Notes: a model not told the origin generated them from the letters alone. DNA of 64,000 nt from Plicaturopsis crispa FD-325 SS-3 (GCA_000827205.1 KN832560.1:1020743-1084742); one strand, 5' to 3'; numbered from the stretch's first letter, positions 9,343-22,230 are shown. Translations and numbers: made by a program.

Positions 9343-12300
9343 TCACCGTTGACGATTTGGACCACTCCAGGAGGGGACGAAAGCACTCGTGGACGGACTG
9401 AAAAAGTTCGGAGACGGAGTATTTGCATTGCTGCTCGGATATTTGCTTGGCGCGAAATTCGTGTGCAGAAGATTCCCCCGCACGGCGAACTGAGGTATTG
9501 TGGGGGCCACTGGTGCCGGCGCAACAGACGCAGGAGGTGCACCTGCAACAGCTGGTGGTTTCCAGTTCTATCATCAAATGTATTAGGATACCAACCATTG
9601 AGAACAAATTGAAATAACATGCACGTACGTATTGGCGACCTTCTCTGTATAGCTCTTCGAGCTTGTCATCGAAGGTACCCTCCTCCTCAAATGCATGATA
9701 CGCTTTGTAAAGCATCAGAGCAGTGCGCGCATCCTCAATAGAATCGTGCGTGTCGGTCTGAATGTTCTCGTGCAAGACGAACCACGCGAGAAACCGCAAG
9801 GATAGCCTACGTTGTCTAGCCTTGATGAAATAGAGGTCGACCGTGTCTATCACCTGTTCTGGCGGCACGAAGATATCTGCATGGTACACGCCGCTTAGAC
9901 GATGCTCGTGATCATAAGCTATACACGGAGACTCACTGATGATCCGGAAATCCTTGGACAGACCATGTCCTATGAAAATGCAGCCGCGATCCACAAGCAC
10001 CCTCAATTTCTTGTACACAAGCTTCAAAGGTGTCAGCGTATACGGAGAAAGGTTAGGGTCGAGATCGCCGACTGTCAACATATTCTTAGAACGGCAAATG
10101 GACAATATTTTGGGAAATGAGCGCACATTTGATGCCTGAGAACTCCGTCAGATAGTCGACGATGACCTCGCTGGTGTGGATATGGTCGTCGATAAAAGGA
10201 AGGGACTGTTTGGAGCCATCTCCACGTAGCACAGACACTCGTGCGAGACTGAGTCGAGCAGGTCGCAGAACTTTCTTCGTCCCATCCGAACGGTATTCTA
10301 TTTCTTCCTGAAGACAGAAATAAACATCAGCAGATATCCACAGAGTCCAGCTAAGCGACGACTTGCCTGCTGCATCGAGACGAATTCCGCATCGATTGCT
10401 ACAAGCGTTCCCGGTCGGGGCAGTTCTTCAAACCGCAAGCACTCGTGTTTGATAAGATTTTTGTCCCGATGACTGCAAAATCTGGTGAGCTAGGATAGAG
10501 CATACGCTCTAAAGCAAAGAGGCTTACGCCGATATAGAAGTATCGCAGCTTAGAATGGAGGGGTCCATCTCAACAGGTAATCCGCTATAGTCGAGGTTGT
10601 CTTGCAGATCGACCCGCTCTAAGTACATGACTGCCGGGACCTAGGAAGAAATATATATATTATTAAAGTGGGGGAGACGAAGAACCAAGTCCTTACCTTC
10701 CACTTGCCAGGGAAGCTCAGTGCCTCGTGCTCAGAGATATTCCGGACGACAAAATCGTTGAACAGATACCAAGGGCTCGCATTGTCTCCGCCCCCCTCCG
10801 CATCGGGAACTGGAAGACATTAGGACATACACTCTTATACTGCGCTGAGTGGACACACCTTTGACAATGGCGACGAGATGCGACTTCTTTTCTTTCGTGA
10901 CGATCTGGACAACTAAAGACTGTGGCAAATTCAGTAAAATGGTCTGAGCAAAAACACCGTAAAAATCTTACTCGAAGTGCATATACCGCACACTCTGGAT
11001 CATCAACGCCCTCTGCTTGGCCCCGGACTTCGACATGAGGTTTCAAGAACGTCTCGTTCCGACTGTCGAGCCAGAATTTCATGTTCTCGTCGTTATACAC
11101 GGAGGCATTGATGGCCAGGAGGGGCGGCAGGTCTCGTGTTGGTATTGAACGCCGTGACGAGAAGTTCGCAAATTGTTTGCACGTCTGGCACGTAGCCTTG
11201 TGGACCATTTGCCGCATCAAGGAGTTGCGCAGAATGCTGGCAAAGTCAGATGGAACGGGGGGCTCATTAGAGGTAGCCTGTGTTTTGGAGGGATTGTTAA
11301 TGATGAGTACGATGACGAGAACGAGAACACAAACCTTGCGGGGGTAAATCATGTCTACTATATGTGTCATATTCTCCTTCTCCCGTACGGCTTTACAGCT
11401 CATACAGACGATGATATTCTTCGCATCGATACCGAGAAGTTGGGTGATAGGTGCCGCTGCCGGAGAATAGACATCGGGCGTATGGTTCGGTTGCCTTACG
11501 AGCAAAGGGTTATGGGGGAACGCGTTTCCCTCGAGACTGAGGTGGTCGATGAGGAACCGATTGAACGACTGAATCATATGTGCATAATTGACGTCGGTCG
11601 ACTCTCGCCCATAGTCAATCAGTTCGATTGCATTTTGTGCTTGAATAGATAAAATCAGCCATCCTCCTTGATGCTAGAGAATGTACGGAAACGCGTACCT
11701 TGCGCAAGGTTTCCGACGGTCTTGCAGAAATTGCTTGATTGACAGTTGATCCCGCTCGCGTCTTGGAGCATGCATACAACGAACCCGAGCTCGCAAAGCA
11801 GGCAGTGCTCCCTAGGACAATTTGTCGCGATATGCGACTTGGCCAAACGCCTTATAGGCCGGCAATGATGCATGACCTGGACGATGGGGTTCGTGTATGA
11901 GTTCAAGATGTGCGTTTCCAGTCCGCTATATGCGGTTTTGTTGTAAAATCTAGATATTAACTATGTGAGCTCAACACGTCTACCGGACCTATGTGAAAGC
12001 ACACATACCCAAAATCGAAATCTTCGACACCAAACTTGGAGTATTCGATTTCAACGTGTTGATACATACGAGGTATTTCTTCGCCGTTGAAACCAAACGT
12101 GGGGGTGTCAGGTTCAACCTAAGACAACTTCGTATGAGAAACTCTCTGATGAGGTGAGCAGAGATTGCTTACCTCGCTTTTTCTTGCCTTTCCGCTCCTG
12201 AAGCGCCCGTTGTCTTTTCGAGGCACAGTGACCGCCAGGTTCCGTCGTCCCTTCAGCTCCTTCGGCATGGCTGCATATGCTACATTGTCGTTCATCTTCA

Positions 12301-13666
12301 TGGTATTCAAAATTTGCGGTGGGATCTTGGCCGGGGGAGGATAATTTATGCTAGTGGATACAAATTGCGGGGTCCAAGATGATAAAAGTTGCGTGTCGTA
12401 GTAGGGCATTCCGATTATATTTAATGGGCTATCCAAATATTTATCAGCGATGGCTACTGGACAGGAATGAGAGCTTACGTTGAGTCGGTCCACTCAATCT
12501 CTGGGAGGGCTTCTGGCGTATCAGCCCATTCAATGGGTTGTCCGTCAAAGCCATTGAAGGGCACACTGCCTTCTTCGTCTACGGCGGAGAGCAGGTGTAT
12601 AAGTCCTTCTGCATCGCCAAAGGCCATGTATGCACCAGTCGGAGAGACCGCCGAAGAGCTTATGTATGAACCAACGTCAAGCTATGTCACTTGTTTAGTC
12701 GCAGTCGTGAGGCGTGATCAAAGATAGTACCTGGTAGAACTCGCTGGAGCTAGAATTTGAGACGTCGACTACGTTCACCAGTCCTTCGTTTGATGTCACG
12801 ACAATCGTCGAGGAACGTTTGGGGAGCACGTCGATAAATGCAGGGCCCGATTGGAATGGCACTGGCGGAAGGGGCCGCATTGTCCGTACATCGTAGACTT
12901 TGACTAGAGGGTCGAGTGCCGGTCGTGACTGCCTGAAGAAAATATATGAGATACGTTCAGGTCCACACAATTTTGAATGATTGACCTCATACTCCAGCCC
13001 GTCGTATATACGAAGTTTCCACTGGTTTGCAGACCTTGTATAGCAGTGTGGTGGGCACGTACTAGACTCTCCCCCTCTTCTCTGCGCATAGCGGTTCGTG
13101 GGTCATGGGCGCGCAAAAATCCATCTGACGACCCAGACAGGAGACACGAGTGAGAGAATTGCAGGTGCGAGATAACGGATGGTGTCGGCGCCTTTCGCAC
13201 AACGGACCCGGTCAGCGAGTTGAGAAGGAGAAGTTCTGGGGTATCCGTTGCGACTGCAATGAGATGGGCAGATGTAGATGTGTTTGAGAACGTTGTTACA
13301 TTCGCAGGAGGCCTGTTGTGCTATATTCAATACATGGCTTCCCTATGGATGCCGAAAGACGATAGATATTCACCGAAATTGCCATTTATTCACTCCGCCC
13401 TTTCCCCAAGACCCCATGCCTTCGCCAGCGAGACCATGTGCCCTGACGTAGTTATCACCAGCGATGATTGTCTTGACCGCAAGGGTTCCTCCGACAGGAA
13501 ACGAGACACCGCGCATTCCTTGGGGACCGTAGTATGCATGGACGGTCCCGGTATTCGATCCAGCCCAGAGTACATCGGAGACGGGATCGAAGGATAGAGC
13601 CGTTACCGGCTGTCCATAGACATCTTGCTGGTGAGTGATCGGATTCAAGGGACGATAAGTCGACAT
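9343..13666 (-). CDS. PAN2: PAN2, catalytic subunit of the PAN2-PAN3 poly(A) nuclease
   Basis: A multi-exon gene of 4.3 kb starting with MSTYRPLNPITHQQDVYGQP. Domains in order: an N-terminal WD40 propeller (DVLWAGSNTGTVHAYYGPQG; LLSGSSDGFLRAHDPR), a linker, a catalytically dead UCH-like domain (LIDYGRESTDVNYAHMIQSF, ITQLLGI), then a C-terminal DEDDh 3'-5' exonuclease. Exonuclease residues are present: Asp and Glu in AIDAEF, Asp in GLSKDFRI, and His and Asp in HDSIEDA, so the nuclease should be active. The C-terminus is a Pro/Ser-rich tail that ends at the stop codon 9345-9343. PAN2-PAN3 shortens mRNA poly(A) tails in the cytoplasm, guided by poly(A)-binding protein. In the UCH-like fold no catalytic Cys-His pair is apparent, as is normal for the family. 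Confidence 0.93.
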
Positions 13667-14054
13667 CCACGGGTCTAGTTTGGAGACTGCGAGTACTGTG
13701 TTGAGTGGTTAGGCAGCCTCTACGATGCTAGCCGGTCTAGAGAATCAAAGCGAGATATATTTCGTTGCAAGAGATCAAGTGTAAACCATAGAGTCGATCA
13801 GAAATGTAGACACCACAAGCACCCACAACTGCAGAGTAAACTTGGGGGTTCAAAGCGCGTCGCGGCGAGCGGAACGTGATCGGTTTAGGCGTCGCTTCAT
13901 TTGGTTTCACTCAAAACTTGCTCTATGCCATCTTCGAGTAGAGGATCGTAGTGACTTGCAGAGTTTTACAAGTACATGCTATCTACCATTTGCAATACAT
14001 TGTTCATGATTCAAATAATCCAGCACCTCCGCCTCCGTGAATGGTCGACCGGAG
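13667..14054. promoter_or_regulatory. PAN2 upstream region
   Basis: These 388 bases lie between the PAN2 start and the stop of the monooxygenase gene; both genes run on the minus strand. No supported exon or clear promoter element is seen. A short open stretch just after the monooxygenase stop was not accepted as an additional exon. Confidence 0.45.
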
Positions 14055-16661
14055 TCATCTGTCAAAGGTGCGCACCAAGGACAACGCTTTCTCCAGCACG
14101 AATGCCCAGAAGTTAATGACACCGTAGAAGACCATCGGGATGAGCCCCATGAGCAGATTTCCCAGTAGCCCCCGTCGAGTGATAGTGTCCCAGATCTCCG
14201 TCTTGATGACCCTTGGTGCAGAGTCTGACTTGAACGGGCCCACCAAACGGTAGAACGACGTGAATGCAGCGCCAAAACTAATTGAAAGCAACGACGTCAG
14301 TGTCCAATAAGTAGCAGGGTATAAATAGGATGCTCCTTACCAATAGCAGACCAGAACGTGCGTCCCATATTCTCGCCAGAGCTCCCAGAGCCCAGGTGCA
14401 GCGCCGATGTCTTTGGCAAGGGTACTCATGTAGGTGGAATGGTCGACTCCGTATTTGATACGCGCGGTTTCTTTGACGAGAAGGTGGTAGTGTGCGGGCG
14501 TAAGCGGTTGCTTCACCTCGCCCTTTAGCAGCGAGATCCAGAAGAACGATTGCATCTCGGCAATGGGTGGTATAGCACCTGATGTGTGACAGGGCAGTGA
14601 GAACGGCGGTAGAGATGATCGCGCGCAGTATCAATGTGATCGCGCGCAGTATCAATGTGAACGTACCAACGCCGGGCCGCACGAAACCTATGAAGCTGAC
14701 AGTCTCGTCGCCACTCTTGACTACATTCCTGACATCTGCTTCACCAGGCGTCGCATATCCTCCTTCGGGGTCCAGAAAATCGAATTTCTGTGTATAACCC
14801 GTCGCGTAGATGACCATATCAGGTCGAACATCCCGCTTCGCCATCCGCACCGCGTCCTTCCTCTTCGACATCGGAAACACGACTCGGCCACTGGGAAGTA
14901 TGTGAGAGGGAAAAGGCGCGAGATCGACTGCGAACTCCGTTTGGGGCGGCGAGTCTTCGGGCGGGTCGATGTAGCGCGAGATGTATTCCAGGAAGGCGGG
15001 GCGGTTGCGGTATGGTCGGTTTATATACGGCATAGCTTTATGGGACTACAAAAAGGTCAGTACAATGCACTACTATGTGGGTGAGGCGACTCGACGGTAT
15101 ACCTTATTCAAGAAGACATAAGCACGTCCTAAACGTTCAGGCTCCAGCTCGCCAACCTGAAGTACACATATATGAATTGTGTCAAGGGATCGGTTAAATA
15201 GTTTAATGCCTACCCATTGATTGCATCCAGCCTGAGTGCCTATGCGATAGCGGAGAAACATGAGAGTTGAGAACCATGTTCCTGATACGGTTCACGTACC
15301 CGTCAAAACCCACAGGACGCGTTTGATGACAAAGTCAGAAATGCTTCAAAATCAGCCAGACTATTAGCTCTGCACTCAAGACATCATAGAGCTACGAAGT
15401 ACATACAACCAGCGAATGTGAGATGCCGCCACCCAAGGGTGCTTTACGCGCCAGGTCATTTAATTGTCAAGCTCGATAGCATGAACATAGAACAGTGGAC
15501 TCACGACATAGGCTGTTTCTGCAAGATTCGTGATCAACGAGTCGATGGGTAACGGGGTTTTCGACTCGAACTTCATTCCGAACACCGAAAAATCGTTCTT
15601 CATAGGGATGAAAATCAACCGGTATACAGCTGCAAGCGGTAAGACCCAGATAGGCACTCACAAGTGCTTTCGGAAATGACAGGAACCTTCGGTGCGGCCC
15701 ATAAGGAGTAAGATAATACGAGAAATAGGGAAAGGACGCACCCAGCGCGGGAGCACAGGACGACCTCTTTCGCACCAGCCTTCGCCGCTTCGTATGCAAG
15801 ATCCATGCCCGTCTCGCCCGTTCCGAGTATCATCACCCGTCGCCCACGCAGCTGTGACCGCGATTTATATTCGGCGGAATGAAAAACCGTTGGCGATGGG
15901 TCCGCATTAGACTCCTCTGACCGCGGAAGACCTCGGATGTGTTCAATTCCAGGTATTACTGGAATGGCAGGGGTAACATGCAGACCGGTGCACAGCGCTA
16001 TATAGGTCGCATGAATACTCCGCGGTTCTAAACAACATGCCGGGTGATTAGACTCCATTTTCGATGATTATGAGGGTTTGGTCACCTGTTTCCCATTCAC
16101 TCGCGTTCGCTGGATTTTTGGTGACGTAGCGGACAATGTGACCACCGTCCGGATTGCGCGAGATATTTACGACTTTCGACTGCAAGTGAATGCGCTCCGT
16201 TAAGCGGAAATGCGAGGCGTATGCCCGAAGATAGTCGACGTATTCCTTAGCGGTCCGTACTGCGTTAATATTTTCGGGATTTGGGCAATAGAGACGGGCG
16301 AGAGTAAGGACGAACGCACCTCCAGTGTAAGGTGATCAGGGTGGTTGAATGGGAGTCGAAAGTCAGAGAACGCAGTGAGCTGTTTTGACGATACCAGCTG
16401 TGCATTCTACACTTCCGTTGATTAGTTAGAGATGATCCCTGTGAATTTGTGCAGCAATACCTCGTATGAACGATAGCGAAACGTGCCCCCGATATCATCC
16501 TCCTGTTCTAGAATTATCGGGTCGAAAGGGAAGGCCGGTGTTGCAGCTTCAAGGAGCGATTTGCAGGTCACCAGGCCTGACGGTCCCGCACCACTATGCA
16601 AGTTTATTAGAGGGGGTCCTTGACCAAAAACAGTGTTGTCTCACATTATAACGACCTTCAT
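14055..16661 (-). CDS. Flavin-containing monooxygenase (FMO family)
   Basis: Many short exons encode an FAD/NADPH-dependent FMO. The first coding exon is only 17 nt (16661-16645); it splices to complete the FAD-binding fingerprint MKVVIIGAGPSGLVTC. Next come EQEDDIGGTFRYRSYE, the FMO signature region FHSAEYKSR, the NADPH-binding loop ILGTGETGMDLAYEAAKAGA, and the downstream YATGYTQKFDF (the FATGY motif). The C-terminal region includes a hydrophobic segment (LLGNLLMGLIPMVFYGVINF) that could anchor it to a membrane. FMOs oxygenate soft nucleophiles (N or S); the substrate here is unknown. One intron contains an exact 21-bp tandem duplication, described separately. Confidence 0.85.
14617..14658. 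repeat. Exact 21-bp tandem duplication inside an FMO intron
   Basis: The unit gatcgcgcgcagtatcaatg + t occurs at 14617-14637 and again directly at 14638-14658. It lies between the donor after ...RPGVG and the acceptor before AIPPIAEMQ, so it lengthens the intron without changing the protein. Confidence 0.9.
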
Positions 16662-17053
16662 CCCAGCCTATCCAATACTTAACTGATGTTCTTCAAGTCA
16701 ACGCGTCCAGCAGTACAGTACTTTCCGTAAATATCTGCGGTTCCTGCAGTCGTAGCCTCGTAAAGAGTGAGATATACGAATTTCAACTTGCTGTGGAAAG
16801 ACATACAGCAAAATCCTCTGGATACAGCCTGCCTGGCCGCTACTAAGGAGGTTCGTCGAACTTGTTCCTTCCCAGCAAAAATATTTGCCTGTGAGTTAGT
16901 ACCAGGTCAACGTCGGGGGCGCTGGATCCGTGGACGCGTCGTGAGTGCAGGAAGCACGCCCACGTGGCCGCTGCCGTTGCCGAGTTATTCGAGTTTGCAG
17001 ACCGTCTCAGACTGTGCAGTTACCAGTATCTTCACTTTCAACCGCTCAAATAA

Positions 17054-17702
17054 CTAGTATTGTGTGCACCGTCGTACCGAATAAACGCCCTCGAAGACGA
17101 TATAGGCGTCGCTTTCGACGTTGAATCTACGCGATATCGCTCCCAAGTTGACAGCAGTCATCATATGCAGGCTTTCGTCGCGAAAAGCGTCGCACGCTCG
17201 CGGGCCGTGGCGTGCAAATGAAAAGTGTGTACGAGAGCCTCCTACCAGCGCCATCCCATGGACTGACCAAAACTGAATCAAGGTCAGCGTCGCGGTAGTA
17301 TGATCTGCGTATGCACCCTTGAGGTCATCGTTTCCAGATCACATCCTTGCGATCGTGCACACGGTCGCTGCTATATTTGACGACCGTTGGAATGCCCGCG
17401 TCAAGAGTTCTCATTAAGCGTGTCATTGCCAGGTACTGTTCCTGTGACCAGTCATTATTTCCTGCAGACTCGAGAAGTTTCCTCACGAAGAGCACCTTCC
17501 CCATCACCGTCTTTGCATTTCTTTCCCGGGCACGACCTCTACAGTCAAGATTGAATTGCACGCGAAGATCGTTATCATACTGCGTTGCGACCCGAGGAAG
17601 CCTATGACTGGCGGGTGTACGGTTCTTGAGCGCGGTGCGAGGGAATACAAATGTCTTAAGTCCCTCACTCTTCTTCATAGAACAGGCATGATCCATGCTC
17701 AT
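17054..17702 (-). CDS. Doubtful hypothetical protein
   Basis: I do not recognise this. An open frame from the ATG at 17702 encodes MSMDHACSMKKSEGLKTFVF and continues for about 120 residues. A GT donor within ...DRKD and a TTCAG acceptor 67 nt further on join it in phase to FWSVHGMALVGGSRTHFSFA and a further exon that ends at 17054. No domain, signal peptide or membrane segment is apparent. It could be a lineage-specific gene, part of a longer gene, or chance open sequence. Confidence 0.27.
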
Positions 17703-19727
17703 GCATCTAATAATCGCACATGATCTGAGCAGGCGGCTGAACCTTCACATTCGAACGACATGGTCAACACATCATTGTTTGGCCAGGTAATGAAGAGCAA
17801 TCGCGAAAGACATTGCTGCATCCGGTTACCCTCATACCGGTCTGTGCTTTCCTACACTATCGTGAATGCTGCACGCCCTTGTGCTACTAATGGCTCATGG
17901 AGGCGGCGTGTCAAGTCACCGACTTATGTAGGTCGACCAGTATGCTCATTTCGAGACACCTGCCGATTCATTAAGGGCTCTCGCCCGAGCAGGCGCAATG
18001 GAAATCTCCGCACCAAGCCTTGTGCGCCACAATTCTTATGCTTCCCAGTACGATCCGATGTCTCACCAAGGTACAAGCTCATTCCACGATAGCCGTGTAG
18101 AGTCCGATGCTGACGTCGCGACGCATGCGCGATACCCCAGATATCATCCCACATCTGTATTTGCAGCCCTTTGACACGGCAGCTTATTCGCTGTCGGAAG
18201 AAGACATCAACATTGGCCCAGAAGATCGGTGGGAGCAGGGAGCACAGACTCGGATGTGCGGGCCTGTTCTCGAAGGCACAGCAAGAATCAAAGCAGAACA
18301 TACCACTTTTCGTCAAATTTGCGTTTGTGCTATGTCCTTGCGGATCATCGCTACTTACGTCTGATAGGCAACGGTAAAGTTTCACGGCAAGATTTCAAGC
18401 AGTGCGCCGCAGTGCGTAAAACGCTAGCGTCTCGCACACGCCCTCTACCGGCGGCTCGCTGTCCAAGAATATCGCCGGTCCTAGCGTCCCGAGGCAGGAC
18501 CTCCGCACATGATGTTGCTACCATGCAAGTTGATACTCCATTCGTTTTATCGTAGCGAAAGACACGCAGGGTCCCGGTGCTGCACATGGGGGAAGGTACG
18601 GAGAAACAAGGTGCTGGGAGGTGCGACAGGCGTTGGCTTGCACTTGCTCACCTTGGGGACCCGTCCTGACACCTGACCGAGGCTTGTGAAGATTTTCTAG
18701 CCACCTTACGAACACCTCACCCCGGCTTCGGAGTACCAGGTTCACGGCTGCCATGGATCAATGACCACCCTCTTCTCGAAGGTGTTCTTGAACCACATAA
18801 CCACGGTATGTGGGCACGTTCGTCGGACGCAGGTATTTCGTGCTAATGCGTGGCCATCTTTGCTGTGCGAGGAATTGTTGACGATGTGCGACCGGTATAC
18901 GTTTGCTCAGCCTCGACGCGACGCGACGTGTTTCTTCTCCGTGCCCCGATTACCCATACGAAGCTTGCGGCCGAGGCCACGTTCGCTTTGTTTCCTATTC
19001 TCGCGGAGCATCAATCCCGAAACTCGCTCTGATTGTCGGACCGCAGCTGCGCGCAGCAAATCCGTTTGCGGTCCAAGTATAACGTCTTAGTTTCAAGCTA
19101 ACTTCGCGTATCTCTATTCTTAACTGGGCCTTTACTACTCAAGGCTTAGCATTTGTTTCCGTGTCGATTTTTTCTTCGACTGACGAGGTGCCGTTGTGAG
19201 TGATAGGATTCAGTTCTACTCCATGATTGTGGAAGGTTGATGACATCTGACATGTTGACAGTTGCCACATCGGAAGCTAATGATGCCAATGTCGTGAGCA
19301 GTGGTCTCGCGCCTATGCGTCTGTGCCTTTTTGGCCTTTGTTTCTTCTTGTGTATCGTGTTTCTACCCCAGTGAGCTATTGGTTTGTATCCCGTGCCCTG
19401 AAGACGTCGTGCCCGAATTTTTGTCGCAATAACCCCGCGAATTACGAGTGCATCGGGGCGCAGCGACTCGGAATATGGTTTTATTGCCGCTCGTGTGCGT
19501 CGTTCCTGTGTTTAGGCTGGGCGCCCGCCGACTCCTCTTGGGCCGGTTTTTGAGCGCCTTATCGCCCACCAAATGTGCGTCTGTGTGCGTCCGCACATAT
19601 TCTAGGAAACCCTTTTCAGGGCGTGATGCTTCTTTCACTGTTGTGGTACCACCTTCCGAGCTACCGGCTGACTGTCTCCTGCTGTGCTGTGTTTTTCTGC
19701 CCGATTCAGAACGCTAGGCTTCCCTGC

Positions 19728-19734
19728 TATAAAA
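19728..19734 (+). promoter_or_regulatory. TATA box of the DUF6593 gene
   Basis: TATAAAA lies 117 bases upstream of the ATG at 19845, after a long T/C-rich tract and before a CA-rich leader. Position and orientation fit a core promoter. Confidence 0.5.
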
Positions 19735-19844
19735 CGAGCGACTGCGCCGTGGGCCAGGACATAATCGCCTCCGCCTGACGCCCACAACTTTTTGCACCGT
19801 CCACCCCTCCGCACCGCACCACAGCACACACACAGCACACACGC

Positions 19845-20593
19845 ATGAATCACGCGTACTCACTGCCTCCGCCCTACGTCCTGGAAGACAAGACAGGCTC
19901 GTTCGCAAACTCGGACTGGGATGAAATCTACGACCGCATATTTCTGCGCGTGTCCAGGTCGCCACAGGTGACGGACAGGCCGCTCTATATGATCCACGAC
20001 ATGGGGCGTCGCTCTTCACGCGTAGGCGACGCGCGGCATTTAACCAGGAGCCCTTCTGTGATCATGGACTTCACCCCGAACGAGACGATCGGCATTGTAC
20101 ACTTCATACAACAATCCCGCACCGTGTCGCTGCCCATACACCGGTATTTGCGCAAGACGTCGATGTTTGGAAGGTGTGTCCCTGTTGCATGCCCCTACTG
20201 AAATGATTTAACGATAACGACATCCCACAGTTCACTGTCCAGAAAATTCCAGGCCTCCGATGGGCGGGAATACAGATGGTGTCGTAAAATAACCGAAGGC
20301 CAAGAGTGGTCGGTGAGTCGGTATTGCGCCATCTGTGCCAACGTTCTCTCAACTCCCTCCTCAGTGCATTTCTGCTGACAACCACAATATCGCTCATTAC
20401 GATTTCAAGCCTCCACATGTACCCGCATTTGGATCGTCGGGAAACATGCTGACTATCCAAGAGCCATTCAAGTATCTTACTGTCGGTAAGTAATCGTGAA
20501 TGACCTTTTCTCCATCCGTCATACTGATGTCGTTTCACAGAACTACTCGCGTCTCTGACAATGATGCGACATATCGAACAATACAACCTATAA
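19845..20593 (+). CDS. DUF6593 domain protein
   Basis: Four exons (19845-20173, 20231-20312, 20365-20485, 20541-20593) join in phase to 194 residues. The pattern matches the basidiomycete DUF6593 family of about 200 residues: an N-terminal variable part, a strand containing FQASDGREYRWCRKI, then NIAHYDFKPP, and a C-terminal ending EPFKYLTVELLASLTMMRHI. These proteins are abundant in mushroom-forming fungi and have no established function. There is no signal peptide or membrane segment. A TATA box and pyrimidine-rich promoter precede it, suggesting strong or regulated expression. Confidence 0.82.
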
Positions 20594-20939
20594 TTCTCTG
20601 TACGGAGGCTCACACATACGACATTCTGTTCTGCACCCTTCTGCAAAGTATTGCCACATTAGCACCCATTGACTTTCACATCATCGTGTATCTTGGATCC
20701 TCATTATTATACCGTACAGCCTTGCCTCCGCGCCCTGTAGTATTTGACTTACCTTTGATCTTGTCCTCGCAATAATTTTTTCGGCTGGTACTGGGAAAAG
20801 CTGATAAGATTGTACAGTCAGGGGAAGGGTACATAAAAGGAAAATACTTCCGAGTTTTCCTTGAAGGTCGCTGAGCGCTCGCTCTCCGCAACGTCCATCC
20901 TTTGTTCCGACATTGTCGTTTCTCGCAGACTTTTGCAGC
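20594..20939. promoter_or_regulatory. Upstream region of HAP5
   Basis: These 346 bases lie between the DUF6593 stop and the HAP5 start, on the same strand. No supported coding exon is seen. Confidence 0.4.
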
Positions 20940-21806
20940 ATGACTAGCCCATTCGTGCAGCCTGGAGAGCCTCTCCATGATTTCTTACGGTCATTCTGGC
21001 AGCGACAAGTGGATGCTGCTGAACAAGAGACGCCCGATTACAGGCATCCGCCTCTCCCTCTCGCACGAATTAAAAAAGTCATGAAGAGCGATCCGGATGT
21101 CAAAGTCAGTCTTTCCAGCGCATCTCGCCAAGCCTCATTCCGCAAACTTATCGGGGTAATTGATAGATGATAGCTGCAGATGGTACGCGTCTCTAGGCCG
21201 GTCCGGTTCGCTCATTGACCATGTCTCGCGGAATATAGCGCCTATCTTGTTCTGCAAAGCTTGCGAAAGTGAGTCTTCACACATCCAATATCCTCCCACT
21301 GTGTAGCTAACGTCCGTATCAAACTTAGTATTCATTTCGGAAATAACTGCGCGCGCGTTTATCATCGCAGACTCCAACAAGCGACGGACCCTCTCACGGG
21401 CAGACATCGCCAAGGCGCTCAGCAAGTCAGACCAGTTCGACTTCCTAATAGATATCGTTCCGCGAGAGGACCCTATACCTGCACAGTCAGGGACGAATGC
21501 TACGTCGGGTGTGCCCAAGAAGGGCTCTAGGCGAAATCAGGTGAGTTTGCTATAGCCCTGCAAGCTTCATGCCCTCCCTACATTCGCTAATTACAATTCT
21601 CATAGAACCTTCCGCGTGACGGTGGAAGTGAGGATAGGCCAGCTCCTCTGGATAGCAATGGGGACGGGGACGGCTTGCCGTCCTCATCCATGCTAGATGA
21701 GGTGAGCACTATTCCATCGTTGGCCACAATATATGCTTATCGATATGTGTAGCTTCAATCTTTGTTAAACCCTCCTGGTTCCTTGGAACAAGGCCCAATG
21801 ACCTGA
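20940..21806 (+). CDS. HAP5: CCAAT-binding factor subunit HAP5 / NF-YC
   Basis: Six exons (20940-21104, 21167-21182, 21239-21268, 21329-21540, 21606-21701, 21753-21806) give 190 residues. The NF-YC core is unmistakable: [60 protein letters not shown] and [20 protein letters not shown]. This is the H2A-like histone fold that pairs with HAP3/NF-YB, and the dimer recruits HAP2/NF-YA to CCAAT promoters. Exon 2 is a 16-nt microexon and exon 3 is 30 nt; both are needed to keep the histone-fold sequence. The start ATG at 20940 has no in-frame ATG upstream. The C-terminal tail is acidic and short. Confidence 0.94.
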
Positions 21807-22230
21807 TGTGGACTTCCGGCCACAGGTCTTATCTCGTTTGCTTTCGTTGCTATCTGTGTATGTCGTGGACCTTTATTCAATCTCGCAATACTAAACCGCC
21901 GTTTCGTTCTCTTTCCTGGTCTCTACAGCATGTTCCGCCTCCATTTGGTCTCTACGTCTCAAACTCTAGCCGCTTTCCTAAGTCATTATGTAGTTATATC
22001 ACATAGACTTCGTTATCGTATCGGAAATACAAGTCTGCTCTCACCGCGCTAGCCCGTGCTTTAGTTTTCGTTCCCGATCTTAATATGTAGTGCATAGAAG
22101 TGTACTCGTCTTCGACTATGAGTCCCCCAGGCTGGCCGCTGACGCAGGCACCCGGCCAATGAATGAATGTCATAAATTAGGATTATAATATAGCAGTCGT
22201 AGATCCCTCTGTAAGAGGATGTATCAAATG
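21807..22230. other. Convergent 3' intergenic region
   Basis: These 424 bases lie between the HAP5 stop and the stop of the disrupted F-box gene. No supported coding exon is seen. Confidence 0.5.

Larger units (their letters stand above)
16662..19844. other. Gene-poor 3.2-kb stretch
   Basis: No recognisable protein family is seen between the FMO start and the DUF6593 gene. Only scattered short open stretches occur, the best of them (minus strand, 17054-17702) listed separately. A minus-strand open stretch at 17924-18385 is cysteine- and tryptophan-containing but has no ATG-supported gene model that I can defend. No terminal inverted repeats or target-site duplications were found. The last few hundred bases are T/C-rich and serve as promoter of the next gene. 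Confidence 0.5.
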
